From: Terrilactibacillus sp. S3-3
Lineage (GTDB): Bacteria > Bacillota > Bacilli > Bacillales > Sporolactobacillaceae
Assembly: GCA_030437565.1 (NCBI GenBank)
Contig: CP129291.1
Span: 3,348,001-3,412,000 of the forward strand
Reading direction: 5' to 3'
DNA: 64,000 bases
Shown piece after piece: positions 1 to 9,268 of this stretch. The position numbers and the translations under genes are program-made. The notes beneath the pieces are model-generated. The model saw only the letters and a list, made by a program, of their open reading frames with translations, was not told the DNA's origin and searched no databases. Within the stretch, counting starts at the first letter, position 1; the number at the start of each line of letters is the position of its first letter.

Positions 1-387
1 TTCTATCACCTGCACCTGGGCGATCCCGTCGCGATTATCCTGCTCGTGATTTGCCTCGCGCTGTGCGGTACGGGACTCGGTCTGGCTCTTTCGCTCGTCG
101 TCCGCAGTGAAAATCAGGGCCTTGGCATCACGCAGCTGATCTCGCTTGGCGGCGCAATTGTCGCCGGACTGTGGTTTCCAAGCGACCTTCTGCCGCATTT
201 CGCCCAAATTATCGGCTATTTTACGCCCCAATACTGGGCCTTGCACGGATTTCAGGATGTAATGATCCGCGGCGCGCACTTTTGGACGATTTGGAAGAGC
301 TTTGCCGTCCTTGTGGCTCTTGGCCTTGCCGGCCTCGCCATCGCCCTGCTGCGCTTCAAGCCGTTCATCCGTTCGGCAACCGACTGA
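1..387 (+). CDS. ABC-2 type transporter permease, C-terminal part (5' end outside window)
   Basis: The reading frame is open from base 1 and ends at 387, giving the last 128 residues of a membrane protein. Three or more hydrophobic segments are visible: a segment with LLVICLALCGTGLGLALSLV, one around ISLGGAIVAGLWFP, and a last one around VLVALGLAGLAIALL. The pattern FP-x-DLLP followed by PQYWALHGFQDVMIRG is typical of the last periplasmic loop of ABC-2 permeases (compare the permease at 35123-36319, which has FPIDTLP and LRNIMIRGAG at the same place). It would export an unknown substrate with an ATPase partner outside the window. The start is not visible. Confidence 0.8.
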   Translation, partial: FYHLHLGDPVAIILLVICLALCGTGLGLALSLVVRSENQGLGITQLISLGGAIVAGLWFPSDLLPHFAQIIGYFTPQYWALHGFQDVMIRGAHFWTIWKSFAVLVALGLAGLAIALLRFKPFIRSATD

Positions 388-787
388 TGGAGAGTCAGAG
401 ATTGTCCGGATTCCCCAACCTTTCAATCGAGTAGGAGGCTAATCGTAATTAATTAGCCGACCTCCCCCACCGCCTTGTACGGATCCGTAGAAGGCGGTGC
501 CATAATTGACGTGCTACGCTCATACTGTGCGAGCCAGTCTTTCAGGCCCCATCGAATGAACATTTTATTTTAAACAGACCGAGGCCTTCACCTTGTTTGG
601 CAGGCTTATCCGCCCCTGACCAGCCTTACTGCGCGACTCTTGTTCATCGTCCCGGAAATTTCTCTCCGACTTCCTTCAGGTTTCGTCTCGCGGCGGACAG
701 CTCATCATTGGCTCACAGTTCCTACTGCCAAGTCTGTAGCGGATTTTCACCGCCTAGCTGCCACCCATGATGCCGGGCGCATCCCCT
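388..787. other. Intergenic stretch without a gene, carrying one copy of a repeated element
   Basis: No supported reading frame. The second half (about 679-790) is similar to 12955-13068 (see repeat entry). A small inverted repeat, ACCGCCTT with AAGGCGGT, lies at about 468-498 but has no U-tract. Confidence 0.5.
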
Positions 788-790
788 AAA
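679..790. repeat. Intergenic repeat element, copy 1 (second copy near 12955-13068)
   Basis: About 110 bp here resemble 12955-13068 on the same strand: shared blocks include GCGGA-AGCTC, AGTTCCT, TTTCACCGCCT-GCTG and ACCCAT followed by GGCGCA. Both copies sit directly next to a rho-independent terminator. There is no coding capacity. It may be the end of a degraded mobile element or a small repeated palindromic sequence; the family is not identified. Confidence 0.55.
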
Positions 791-815
791 AAAGCCCTCA
801 GAATCGATTCTGAGA
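788..815 (-). terminator. Rho-independent terminator of the deacetylase gene
   Basis: Perfect palindrome CTCAGAATCGATTCTGAG at 797-814; on the minus strand it is followed by GGCTTTTTT. It lies 75 bp beyond the deacetylase stop. Confidence 0.75.
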
Positions 816-889
816 ACTTTTGAAATTGAAAAGCTTGGGAATGTCATTATACATATTACTCACATTTGAAAACGGGGCAGGATTTAAGA

Positions 890-1774
890 TTACCCGATGA
901 CACTTTCAATGCAGATCCTATCTTCCCGATCAGGGGAAAAGCGCGCAAAGGTTTCAGCCGATTCATTCATCTCCACTGACGCGAACCCGGTGCAGGGTCC
1001 ATGGTCCCTGGTTGTCGTCCGCGTACCCGGGGCGAGTGGTAACGGCAAAAACATAGCGGGACTGCTGCAGGATCTGGAGGGTCGACTCGTTGAAACGTCC
1101 GGAAGGAAAGCAAAAGGCGATGATCGGGTGGCCGAGATGCTGCTCCAAATCAGCTTTCGATTGTTGGATTTCGTGTTGTTGCTGGCGGACGGTCAACTGG
1201 CGTAAATCCAGATGATCCACCGTATGGCTGCCGAATTGCACCCTTCCTCCCCGATCCATCGTGAGAATCTCGTTCCATGTTAATCGGTTTGGTCGTCCCA
1301 CTGCCCCCGTAGTGATAAAGATGGTCACCTGAAGCTGATACTGCATCAAAACGGGGTAGGCGGCTCGGTAGTTGTCCGCATAACCATCATCCAATGTGAT
1401 CAGTATGGGCTTTGGGGGGAGAGGGCGATGGTGGATCCAGCCATTTTCCAAAGTCGTTAAATCCAATCGTATGATAGCCTGCATCGTGCAAATGTTTCAT
1501 TTCGGCGGCAAATCGCTGAGGGGAAACGCACAGGGTATTGTCCGGATGATTGGAAATGGAGTGATACATTAATATCGGGATTTTTTTCCGGAGCCGGCTG
1601 CAAGGAGACCGGTTCCGTTTGGTTATGGATTGGCGCAATCTTAGGCGGCCGACTTGATTGTCTATGCATTTCACGAGTTTCTTGGAAGGCGCTGCAACCT
1701 GTCATGACAACTGCAAGAAGTAAAGGAACGGATGTAACAAGGAGAACGTTTCGGATAAAGAATCTTTTTCCCAT
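890..1774 (-). CDS. Polysaccharide deacetylase (NodB family) lipoprotein, frame-disrupted
   Basis: Predicted membrane-anchored carbohydrate esterase family 4 enzyme that removes N-acetyl groups from a cell-wall or exopolysaccharide glycan. The start at 1774 is preceded by GGAAGG and encodes a signal peptide with lipobox VMTGC. The mature part reads, in three frames, KKIPILMYHSIS, then ILITLDDGYADNY (the Asp-Asp metal/catalytic motif), SHTVDHLDL (His-x3-His metal site), CFPSGRFNE, and HRVRVSGDE near the end. The frame is broken near 1583 (T-run), near 1410 (G-run) and at 964-971. At the last site the 4-bp unit GAAT occurs twice; removing one unit extends the protein by about 20 residues (SAETFARF...) to a stop at 890. 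Length is about 290 aa, normal for the family. It is transcribed alone, with a terminator downstream. Confidence 0.82.
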
Positions 1775-1987
1775 GATGTTCTTGCCTTCCTTTTCAGTTT
1801 ATTCAAATGTAGATTGCGATTCATCCGAATCATTTATGCCGGAAATTATCGGAAAAAGTGCTGACAATGAGGGCAAGGGCGATGTCGAAGGGACAGGAAG
1901 CGCGCCTCGTGTTGATTTTATGTATGGCCCGCGCTGTACCGCTTGTTATTCTAGATGAACCTTCTTAGGCATAGATGATATTTCGCG

Positions 1988-2057
1988 AAAAAAAAAAGAT
2001 CAAAGAAGGACTGCTTCGTCAAATCTTTTACATTGAAAGCAGTCCTTTTATCTTTTC
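1988..2057. terminator. Terminator hairpin downstream of ung
   Basis: Arms AAGGACTGCTT (2006-2016) and AAAGCAGTCCTT (2036-2047) form a stem; a run of A bases on the left makes a U-tract on the minus strand transcript. It follows the minus-strand uracil-DNA glycosylase gene and is partly symmetrical, so it may work in both directions. Confidence 0.65.
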
Positions 2058-2092
2058 ATATTCATTTTTCTTTTAGGATTTTAGTTCATCGT

Positions 2093-2786
2093 TTATTTTT
2101 CTACAAACACTTTCGGCTCTTTCATTGAAAGCTGCCAATTGATCGGCTCTTCACCCGCCGATTCGAGATACCGGTTCGCTCTGGAAAACGGCCGGCTGCC
2201 AAAGAATCCGCGGCTGGCGGACAATGGACTTGGATGCGGCGACTTGATAATAAAATGGCGATCATTCGTGATCAATTCCTGCTTGTTCTGTGCATGGCGT
2301 CCCCACAAAATAAATACAATCGGCGTTTCGCGATTGTTAAGCACCCGGATCACTTGGTCGGTAAATGTCTCCCAGCCCATGCCTTTATGGGAATTGGCTG
2401 CGCCGCGACGGACGGACAATACCGTGTTAAGCAGCAAAACACCTTGGCGCCCATTCGATCAGGCAGCCATGTTCGGGCACGGAACAGCCGAGATCGGCAT
2501 GCAATTCTTTAAAAATATTTTGCAGAGAAGGCGGTTTAGGAACTCCGGGTTTGACAGAAAAACTCAGCCCGTGAGCCTGGCCCGGTTCGTGATAAGGATC
2601 CTGCCCCAGTATGACCACTTTGACCTTTCCATAAGGGGTATAATGCAAAGCATTGAAAAGATCGTACATATCAGGATAGATCGTTTTTGTAAAATATTCG
2701 TGCTTCAGAAATTCCCTGAGTTTTAAGTAATAGTCTTTCTTGAATTCCTGTTCGAGCAGCGGTGCCCAATCATTAGTCAAAATCAC
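2093..2786 (-). CDS. ung: Uracil-DNA glycosylase (family 1), one frameshift
   Basis: Removes uracil from DNA as the first step of base-excision repair, in the cytoplasm. The catalytic water-activating motif [18 protein letters not shown] is in the N-terminal half and the DNA-intercalation motif [18 protein letters not shown] is in the C-terminal half; [16 protein letters not shown] between them is also diagnostic. The total of about 230 aa is normal. The frame changes near 2445, where WA-x-QGVLLLN needs one extra base that is missing (GCGCCAAGG). I prefer the GTG start at 2786, preceded by GGGGAG at 4-bp spacing, over the GTG at 2798, because family members start close to the conserved NDW segment. 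It is a single gene between two hairpin regions. Confidence 0.93.
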
Positions 2787-2847
2787 GTTTCTCCCCACCC
2801 TTGTATAGAAACTTGCAACCTATTAATAAATGATTTTCCAATTATGA

Positions 2848-4515
2848 TCAACAGTGGCTTTTACCACTTTTTTTCTCTAATATTTCATTGGCTATGAGTT
2901 CGGATACATCGATCGGAATATCCTTGATCACCGGCTTGCTTGTTTTTTACATTGAGTAATTGCCGCCGCCGCCTGAGCGATAGTTGTTCATGACGACATC
3001 ATATTTCTGCGCCATATCAAGCGGCCGGCCGTGATAATCCAGTTTGACAATCCGCTTACCAACAGGCCTCTTAATATCGATCAGGTAATCGATGCCTTCC
3101 CACATATCATAATTATAATGCTGGGGCTTGGGAGTCGTAAAGGCTTCGCTTGCCTGAATCGGTCCACCGCGATATTGCTTGAAATAAGAGGCGGATCGTT
3201 CCAAAGCCTCTTTAATATCGCAGCCGGTCACGCGAATGACTTTAAGCGTATTTGGATAAATGTAGTTGGCGACAATATCGCGCATCGTCACATGTTTCGG
3301 CAGCCCCGGCGAGTGATTGGTGAACAGCGCCGTGTTCGAGATATCGCAACCGGCGGCTTTCATCTGAATGTGATTAATAAATTCAATCAGCGCATTGTCG
3401 CCTGTCCGGATCACCATCGGATCCTTTACGGTCATATCGCCTTCTATTTGCCAAGCGGTCGATCAAGCCATTCTTGCGCAGCCTGTTCATAGCTGTCAGT
3501 GAGACTTAGCAGCTGTCTGTCTTCCTTGACGCCCTGAACCGAGATCAGCTCCGAGCTTTTCCCCGTTACCCGCCAGCGGCCGCCAGCCTGTTCTTCCAGA
3601 TCAAGCGTCACTTTACCGAGAAAAGCGCCGCTATCGCCCGGCTGAACGACAATCACCCCGTTTACCGTTTCTCCGCTGATTTTCCGGTGCTGATGCCCGG
3701 TTAACAGCACATCGATTCCGGGCACTTCTTGGCATAGCCGATAACCTTGATTTTCCCCTGTAAGCGTTTCGGTTGGTTCGCCCGTTTTCAAATCACGCTC
3801 GAATCCGCCATGATAGGAAACGATGACAATGTCGGCCTTTTCTTTTTCACGCAAAAAGGGCACCCATTTTTTTGCCGCCTCTACAGCATCTTCAAAAGCA
3901 ATATGTTCGATGTTTTCTGGTTTTTCCCAGTTAGGTATGTAATGTGTTGTCAGTCAGACCGAGAACACTGGCGCGAAACCCTTCCGTAAATGTGCGGGTA
4001 ATATAAGGCTTTCCATAATAAGGGCGGCCGGTTTCCTCATTCTGTAAATTGGCCGATAGCCACGGGAAATTCGAATCCTTAACCGCTTGCTGTAATATTC
4101 CTTGTCCGTAATTAAATTCGTGGTTACCGAACACCGCGCAGTCATAGCCAATCATATTGGCCAAAATCGCCATTGGATTGGGACGCGAATGATTGATCCT
4201 CGCATAGTGATACAAAAGCGGCGTTCCTTGTATCATATCGCCGTTATCGATTAGCATTGTATTCTTGCTCTGCTCTTTTTCCTTCTTAATGAGAGTGGCC
4301 AGCTTGCCCAACCCGACTTCCATAGGCCGATTCGTGCCATAGTTAATCGGGTAGATGCTGCCATGAACATCACTCGTCTCCAAAATGACGAAACTTTTTT
4401 TTTTTTCATATTCATTCCCTTTCCCCATCTCGCTCTTTTTTATCGCTGTAGATTCATTACGAGCGAGCGGGCGAACTCCATTCACTATGTTATACGACAA
4501 ATTCAAACTATTCAA
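2848..4515 (-). CDS. 5'-nucleotidase / 2',3'-cyclic phosphodiesterase family metallophosphatase, disrupted
   Basis: Two-domain enzyme that hydrolyses nucleotides or nucleotide-sugars to nucleosides and phosphate. The N-terminal calcineurin-like domain shows ETSDVHGSIYP (metal-binding Asp and His), DNGDMIQG, FGNHEFNYG (GNHE) and LLTGHQHRK (GHxH). The C-terminal nucleotidase domain ends with NNYRSGGGGNYSM. No secretion signal is seen, so it is probably cytoplasmic, like B. subtilis YunD; that is an inference. Frame changes fall near 3900 and 3440, and an in-frame TAA occurs at 2947-2949; the protein sequence continues after it (KTSKPVIKDIPIDV...) to a TGA at 2848. The true start is uncertain: ATGAATATG followed by a 12-A run near 4400 has a good RBS (GGGAAAGGG) but needs a homopolymer correction. 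Confidence 0.85.
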
Positions 4516-4912
4516 ATCAAACTTTTCTGTTTATTCTGCTGGGCAGACCAACCCTGGCAGCCAGCTGAAATTGGAGTTTTGAACAATTCTTGCGGTTTAC
4601 ATACAACTTTTCGAGGTTTATTAACGACTTTTCACGTTTTATTGACAAGATTTCAGCCTTTTTATACAAGTTGGGCCGAGCACGAGTTTTGTCCCAACTT
4701 TTTAAACAGCTTTCGAACTTGGTTGACGGCTGTCCGAAACGGGGCGGCTTCGAAACCTGAATAGGACGGCTCAGGCTCGAAATAGTGCGACTCTAACTCA
4801 AACGGGTCACCTCCAAACCTAAATGGGACCTCCAAGATCAATATGACGCGCTCATGTGGACATAATATGAAGAAAAAGGCGTTTTTTTTTTTTTTAAACA
4901 TTTCGTCATATT
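4516..4912. other. Intergenic region with degenerate AAAAGTTGT-type repeats
   Basis: No gene is supported; an 86-codon minus-strand frame (4662-4922) has no RBS and no recognisable protein. The minus strand at about 4560-4740 carries a run of related pieces spaced about 21-23 bp apart, such as GAAAAGTCGTTAATAAAC, GAAAAGTTGTATGTAAAC and GAATTGTTCAAAACTCC. The same pieces occur at 46285-46480. A T-run of 14 lies at about 4882-4895. Confidence 0.5.
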
Positions 4913-4943
4913 TTGCCAGCAAAGCTGCTGACTCATATATAAT
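4913..4943 (+). promoter_or_regulatory. Likely sigma-A promoter of the PBP gene
   Basis: TTGCCA at 4913-4918 and TATAAT at 4938-4943, spacer 19 bp (slightly long). Start codon lies 57 bp downstream. Confidence 0.5.
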
Positions 4944-4999
4944 GAGTGTAGTTATCCAAAAAAGGGGTATCTTTGTATGAATAATGAGGGAGTGATATC

Positions 5000-7018
5000 A
5001 TGCGTTTTCGACATTTATCAGCCATTTTCATACTTCTTCTGTCCGCCTTCTTTCTCCTGACAAGCTGCGGCCGCGGCATCACGGCAAGCGACCGCTTTTA
5101 TTCTTATGCAAAAGACTGGAAAAAAGAAAATTTTGCCGCGATGTATAATCTGCTTTCCAAATCGGCAAAAAAGACAATATCAAAATCCGATTTTATTGAA
5201 AAATACCAGAAAATATACGGGGGCATTGAAGCTGGGTCGCTCACCGTTCATGTCGGAAAGCCGGGCAAGGGCAAAGACAATGTGGTTCCTTATAAGGCCG
5301 ACCTGGAAACCGCTGCCGGCACCATCCATTTTTCTCAAAAGGTACGATTGACTTATGAAAAACACGGGGATAAAAAGAACTGGTACATCGATTGGAAACC
5401 AAACATGATTTTGCCGAAAATGAAAGCTGGAGACAAAGTCAGTGTCGAAACCTGCCGGCGAAGCGAGGCGCCATCGTTGATCGCAATGGAAAGCCTCTGG
5501 CAGAGGATGGCCATGCTGCGCAAATCAGCGTTGTTCCGGGTCAATTGGGCGGAAGCAGCAAGAAACAGACAATCAATAAGCTTGCGGATTATCTTGGAAT
5601 CAGCCCGAAACTCATTTACCAGGAACTCAGCGCTTCATGGGTTAAACCGGACAGCTTGGTACCAGTTAAAACGATCGATGCATCGAAAACCGCTTTGATC
5701 AAAAAGGCAACGAAACTGCCCGGGGTATCTGAGCAGGATGTTGCCAGCCGCGTCTATCCGGATAAAGAAGCCAGCGCCCATTTAACCGGATATGTCGGCC
5801 CGATTACTGCGGAACTATTGAAGAAACACAAAAATGAAGGCTACACGCAAAATTCCGAGATCGGCCGCACCGGACTTGAACAGATTTTTGAGAAAAAGCT
5901 CCATAAACAGGACGGCGCCGTCATCCATTTACTGAACAGCAGCGGCGAAGAAACGGGAATCATCGCAAGGAAAAATCCGCTAAATGGACAAGACGTCCGG
6001 CTCACCATTGATCTTAAAGTTCAAGATGCGCTATATAAAGAAATGAAGGGTGAATCCGGATCGGCCGTCGCTATCAATCCAAAAACGGGTGATGTTCTCG
6101 GGCTCGTCAGCACGCCGGCGTTCAATCCCAATGATTTCGTGCACGGCCTGTCAAACAGTGCCTATAATAAGTTAAATAATGACCCTGGAAAACCGCTGTT
6201 AAATCGATTCACAGGTTCATTTACCCCCGGATCTGTCTTTAAACCGATCACAGCCGCCATTGCGCTGAACAATCAGGCGATTGATCCGAATCAGAAGGTT
6301 GCGATCGTCGGAAAAAAATGGAAAAAAAGGACCGTTCCTGGGGCAATTACCATGTTACACGGGTCGATAGTTTGGCGACCGTCAATCTTAAAGATGCCGT
6401 GACCGTATCCGACAATATTTACTTCGCTCAAACCGCGCTCAAAATTGGCGGAGACGACTTTGTGAAAGGAACCAATGCTTTCGGATTTAATGAATCTTTG
6501 CCGATTCCTTACCCGATGCAAAAATCGACGCTTTCGAATAGCGGAAAACTTGACAGCGACATGCTGCTGGCCAATACCGGTTATGGACAAGGCGAGGTTT
6601 CGGTTAATCCGCTCCATCTTTCCTACATGTATTCAGCGTTTGTGAATGATGGCAATATCGTCAAGCCGCGGCTTGTGCAAACATCCGATAAACCGGCTGT
6701 CTGGAAGAAAAATGCGATGCCCGCCGAAGCCGCCCATTTACTGACAAAGGATTTGGTTCAAGTGATCAACAGCCCGTCAGGCACCGCACATACGGCAAAA
6801 ATTAATGGATTGGAACTGGCCGGAAAAAAAACAGGCACACCGGAATTTAAATCTAAGCAAGGCACAACCGGTAAAGAAAGCGGCTGGTTTGTCGCTTTCA
6901 ATACAAAAAATCCGAAATTACTTGTCACGATGGAAATCGAAAACGCCCAAAAACAGGCGGCAGCCATATGGTTACGGGAAAAGTGAAACAAGTTTTTGAA
7001 GACGTACTCAATCCTTAA
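5000..7018 (+). CDS. pbpC: Class B penicillin-binding protein with NTF2-like N-terminal domain (PbpC/MecA type), frameshifted
   Basis: Membrane-anchored transpeptidase that cross-links peptidoglycan outside the membrane. The start ATG at 5000 follows GGGAGTGATATC. The N-terminus has a lipobox-like FLLTSC after a hydrophobic stretch; residues of about 30-145 form the NTF2-like (MecA_N) domain, then a PBP dimerisation domain (RGAIVDRNGKPLA, EIGRTGLEQIFEKKL), then the transpeptidase with active-site TPGSVFKP (SxxK, about residue 411), SDNIYF (SxN) and KKTGTPE (KTG). The frame changes near 5440, near 6315 (A-runs) and near 6955; the last shift restores the expected end GGSHMVTGKVKQVF to a TAA at 7016. 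Total about 670 aa, normal for this family. The low-affinity MecA-like architecture is shared by B. subtilis PBP3; it is not by itself evidence of antibiotic resistance. Confidence 0.9.
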
Positions 7019-7032
7019 AAGGGAATTTTTTG

Positions 7033-7156
7033 CCATCCCCCACTGATTGTTAGTTGAACCAATCGGGCTTTTACGGGCAGTTGTCTCCCACCTACCTTCT
7101 TCGAATTCATTTAAGCCTTGAGATGGGAGTCTTACTGCCCGTTAATGCGGGATAAA
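7033..7156 (+). repeat. Structured intergenic repeat (family A), copy 1, left end truncated
   Basis: Contains CCCCCACTGATTGTTAG, then CGGGCTTTTACGGGCAGTT, CTCCCACCTA, GCCTTGA and TTACTGCCCGTTAATGCGGG. CGGGCAGT pairs with ACTGCCCG, and the CTCCCA arm pairs with TGGGAG. Other copies are at 26993-27209, 29756-29838 (partial) and 54122-54344. This copy lacks the central GCCACAGGATGTGGC hairpin. It resembles non-autonomous IS200/IS605-type ends in its layout, but no transposase is present. Confidence 0.6.
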
Positions 7157-7201
7157 CCGCTCAGAGCATTCGGCCCGGTTCCCGAATTCATCTATCCGGG
7201 C

Positions 7202-7260
7202 AAAAAAAAGAGACAAGCCGACGATAATCATTCGCCCCGCTTGTCTCTTTTCATCTTTTT
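7202..7260. terminator. Bidirectional terminator between pbp and ptsI
   Basis: AAAGAGACAAG (about 7206-7216) pairs with CTTGTCTCTTT (about 7240-7250), with A-run on the left and T-run on the right, so it can serve both convergent genes. Confidence 0.75.
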
Positions 7261-8976
7261 CAACTCAAATGTGTTTTGACATAGTCAACCACTTCTTCAG
7301 CCGTGTCCATGTTCAAAAACACGTCCTTATGCTTGGCCAATTGCTCCTTTGAGAGTTTGAGTATCTGGCTTCTGGCCGGCAGGATCGAAGTCGCACTCAT
7401 ACTGAACTCATCAAGACCGAGCGCTAAAAGCAGCGGAATCGCGATTGGATCGCGCGGCCATTTCGCCGCACATTCCCGCCCATTTTCCTTCTTTATGAGC
7501 CGCGTCAATGACGCGGCCGACAAGTCGAAGAATGGCCGGGTTGCACGGTTGATAGAGATAAGAAACCCGCTCGTTCATCCGATCGGCCGCCATTGTATAC
7601 TGAATGAGATCGTTTGTACCGATGCTGAAGAAATCGACCTCTTTGGCAAACCGATCAGCGAGAATGGCCGCCGACGGAATCTCAACCATCATCCCCACCT
7701 GGATATCGTCATTCACGCCTATACCTTCAGTGACTAATTTCTCTTTTTCTTCATGTAAAATTGCCTTCGCCTGGCGCAGCTCGCCGAGTGTTGCAATCAT
7801 CGGAAACATGATCCGCAGTTTTCCATATACACTGGCTCTGAGCAGCGCCCGCAGCTGCGTCCGAAAGAGCTCTTGTTGTTCAAGACAAAGTCGAATGGCC
7901 CTGAATCCGAGAAAAGGATTCATTTCTTCCGGCAGTTTTAAGTAAGACAGCTTTTTATCACCGCCGATGTCGAGCGTACGGATGATCACCGGTTTGCCCT
8001 CCATTTTTTCCAAAACAGCTTTGTAAGCGTCAAATTGTTCTTCCTCTGTCGGCAGTTTGTCACGATCCATGTAAAGAAACTCGGTACGGTAAAGACCGAT
8101 CGCCTCGCCGCCGTTGTCTATCACGCCTTCAACATCACCAGGATTGCCGATGTTGGCTGCAAGTTCAACCTGTACACCGTCTTTCGTCTTTGTGCTCAGA
8201 CCGGCAAGCTTCTTCCATTCTTCCCGCTGGGCGATAAAAGCCGCTTGCTTTTTCCGGTAGGCGGCCAGTTGTTCAGCCGTCGGATCGAGAATGACTTCAC
8301 CGGCAAGACCGTCAACAATCGTCATCATACCGTCCTCAGCCTTTGCCGTCACCGTTTTCGTGCCGACAACCGCCGGTATTTCCATTGAGCGGGACATGAT
8401 CACCGAGTGCGAGGTTCGGCCGCCGACATCCGTGGCAAACCCTTTGACATATTTGCGATTCAGCTGCGCTGTGTCCGATGGCGTTAAGTCTTCGGCGATA
8501 ATAACCGTTTCCTCTGTAATACCTGATGGTGATGTAAAAGTGACACCTAAAAGATGGCTGAGCAGCCGCTTGGATACATCGCGAACATCCGCCGCTCTTT
8601 CTTTCATATATTCGTTATCCATGTTTTCAAACAGCTGGATGAACATTTTCGAAACGTCATCAAGTGCCGCTTCAGCACAAATATGATCACTGTCAATCTT
8701 CTGCTTTATCGCTCCAACAAATTCAGGATCGCTTAACACAAGCAGATGGGCAGAAAAAATAGCCGCTTTGTCTTGTCCGAGTTCTTTTTCCGCTTTCTCC
8801 TTGATGGCTTCCAGTTCTTCCTTTGAAAGTGCAAGTGCATCATTGAGTCGTGTCTGTTCCGTATCTTTGTCGACAATCGTCCTCCGTTCAATCGTCAAAT
8901 CCGGATGTTTTAATACGAGTGCCTTAGCAATGGCAATGCCCGAAGATGCAGCAATACCAGTCATTTTTTCGGTCAT
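7260..8976 (-). CDS. ptsI: PTS phosphoenolpyruvate-protein phosphotransferase (enzyme I), one frameshift
   Basis: Cytoplasmic general PTS component that transfers phosphate from phosphoenolpyruvate to HPr. The sequence begins [16 protein letters not shown], has the phosphorylated His in [13 protein letters not shown] (about residue 190), the PEP-binding [12 protein letters not shown] and [12 protein letters not shown] segments, [28 protein letters not shown] and the catalytic Cys motif GMCGEMA. The C-terminal 60 residues ([19 protein letters not shown]... to [10 protein letters not shown]) are in another frame; the shift is near 7455. About 572 aa, normal. The start at 8976 has AAGGACTGGGTGAATC upstream and overlaps the ptsH stop as ATGA, so ptsH and ptsI were translationally coupled. 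Confidence 0.95.
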
Positions 8977-9113
8977 GATTCACCCAGTCCTTCCGATTTC
9001 ACTATCTTTTCTATACCGGCCATGGCCTCTTCCGTATCGGACCCTTCGCAATTATTTTAACCAGGATACCGATTGGAATACCCATCACCATGACGTCCAT
9101 GATTGATTTTAAC
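8974..9113 (-). pseudogene. ptsH: Remnant of ptsH (HPr), C-terminal half only
   Basis: Read on the minus strand, the bases encode LKSIMDVMVMGIPIGI then LVKIIAKG, and after a one-base shift DTEEAMAGIEKIVK then SEGLGES and a TGA that overlaps the ptsI start. This matches HPr from the Ser46 region (LKSIMGVMSLG) to the C-terminus. The first 43 or so residues, including the GIHARPA motif with the phosphorylated His15, are absent in all frames of the upstream 150 bp. In their place stands a hairpin sequence at 9121-9175 that resembles the right part of repeat family A. As it stands this copy cannot make a working HPr. Either a functional ptsH exists elsewhere or the assembly has lost a piece here. 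Confidence 0.8.
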
Positions 9114-9120
9114 GTATTTT

Positions 9121-9178
9121 GGCAAGAAGTCCTCCGCTCTAAGCAAGGCGTAGGTGGGGGGAGAAATTGCCAGTTATA
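9121..9178 (-). repeat. Hairpin related to repeat family A, abutting the truncated ptsH
   Basis: On the minus strand GGCAATTTCTCC, CACCTACGCC, GGAGGACTTCTTGCC. GGCAA pairs with TTGCC and CTCC with GGAG. Family A copies have GGGCAGTTATCTCCCACCTA and GGGAGTCTTACTGCCC at the equivalent place, so this looks like a diverged right half of the same kind of element. Confidence 0.45.
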
Positions 9179-9268
9179 ATATACCAATCTCATTATATCA
9201 CGGCTTAAAGCGAGTCACGCCGGATTAGACTGGATGTCATCAATCGTTCATGCCAATGCGTTTAATCA

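Noticed and set aside
4662-4922. 86-codon minus-strand frame
   Set aside because: No RBS, contains a poly-Lys run from a 14-T tract, overlaps degenerate repeats and the PBP promoter.
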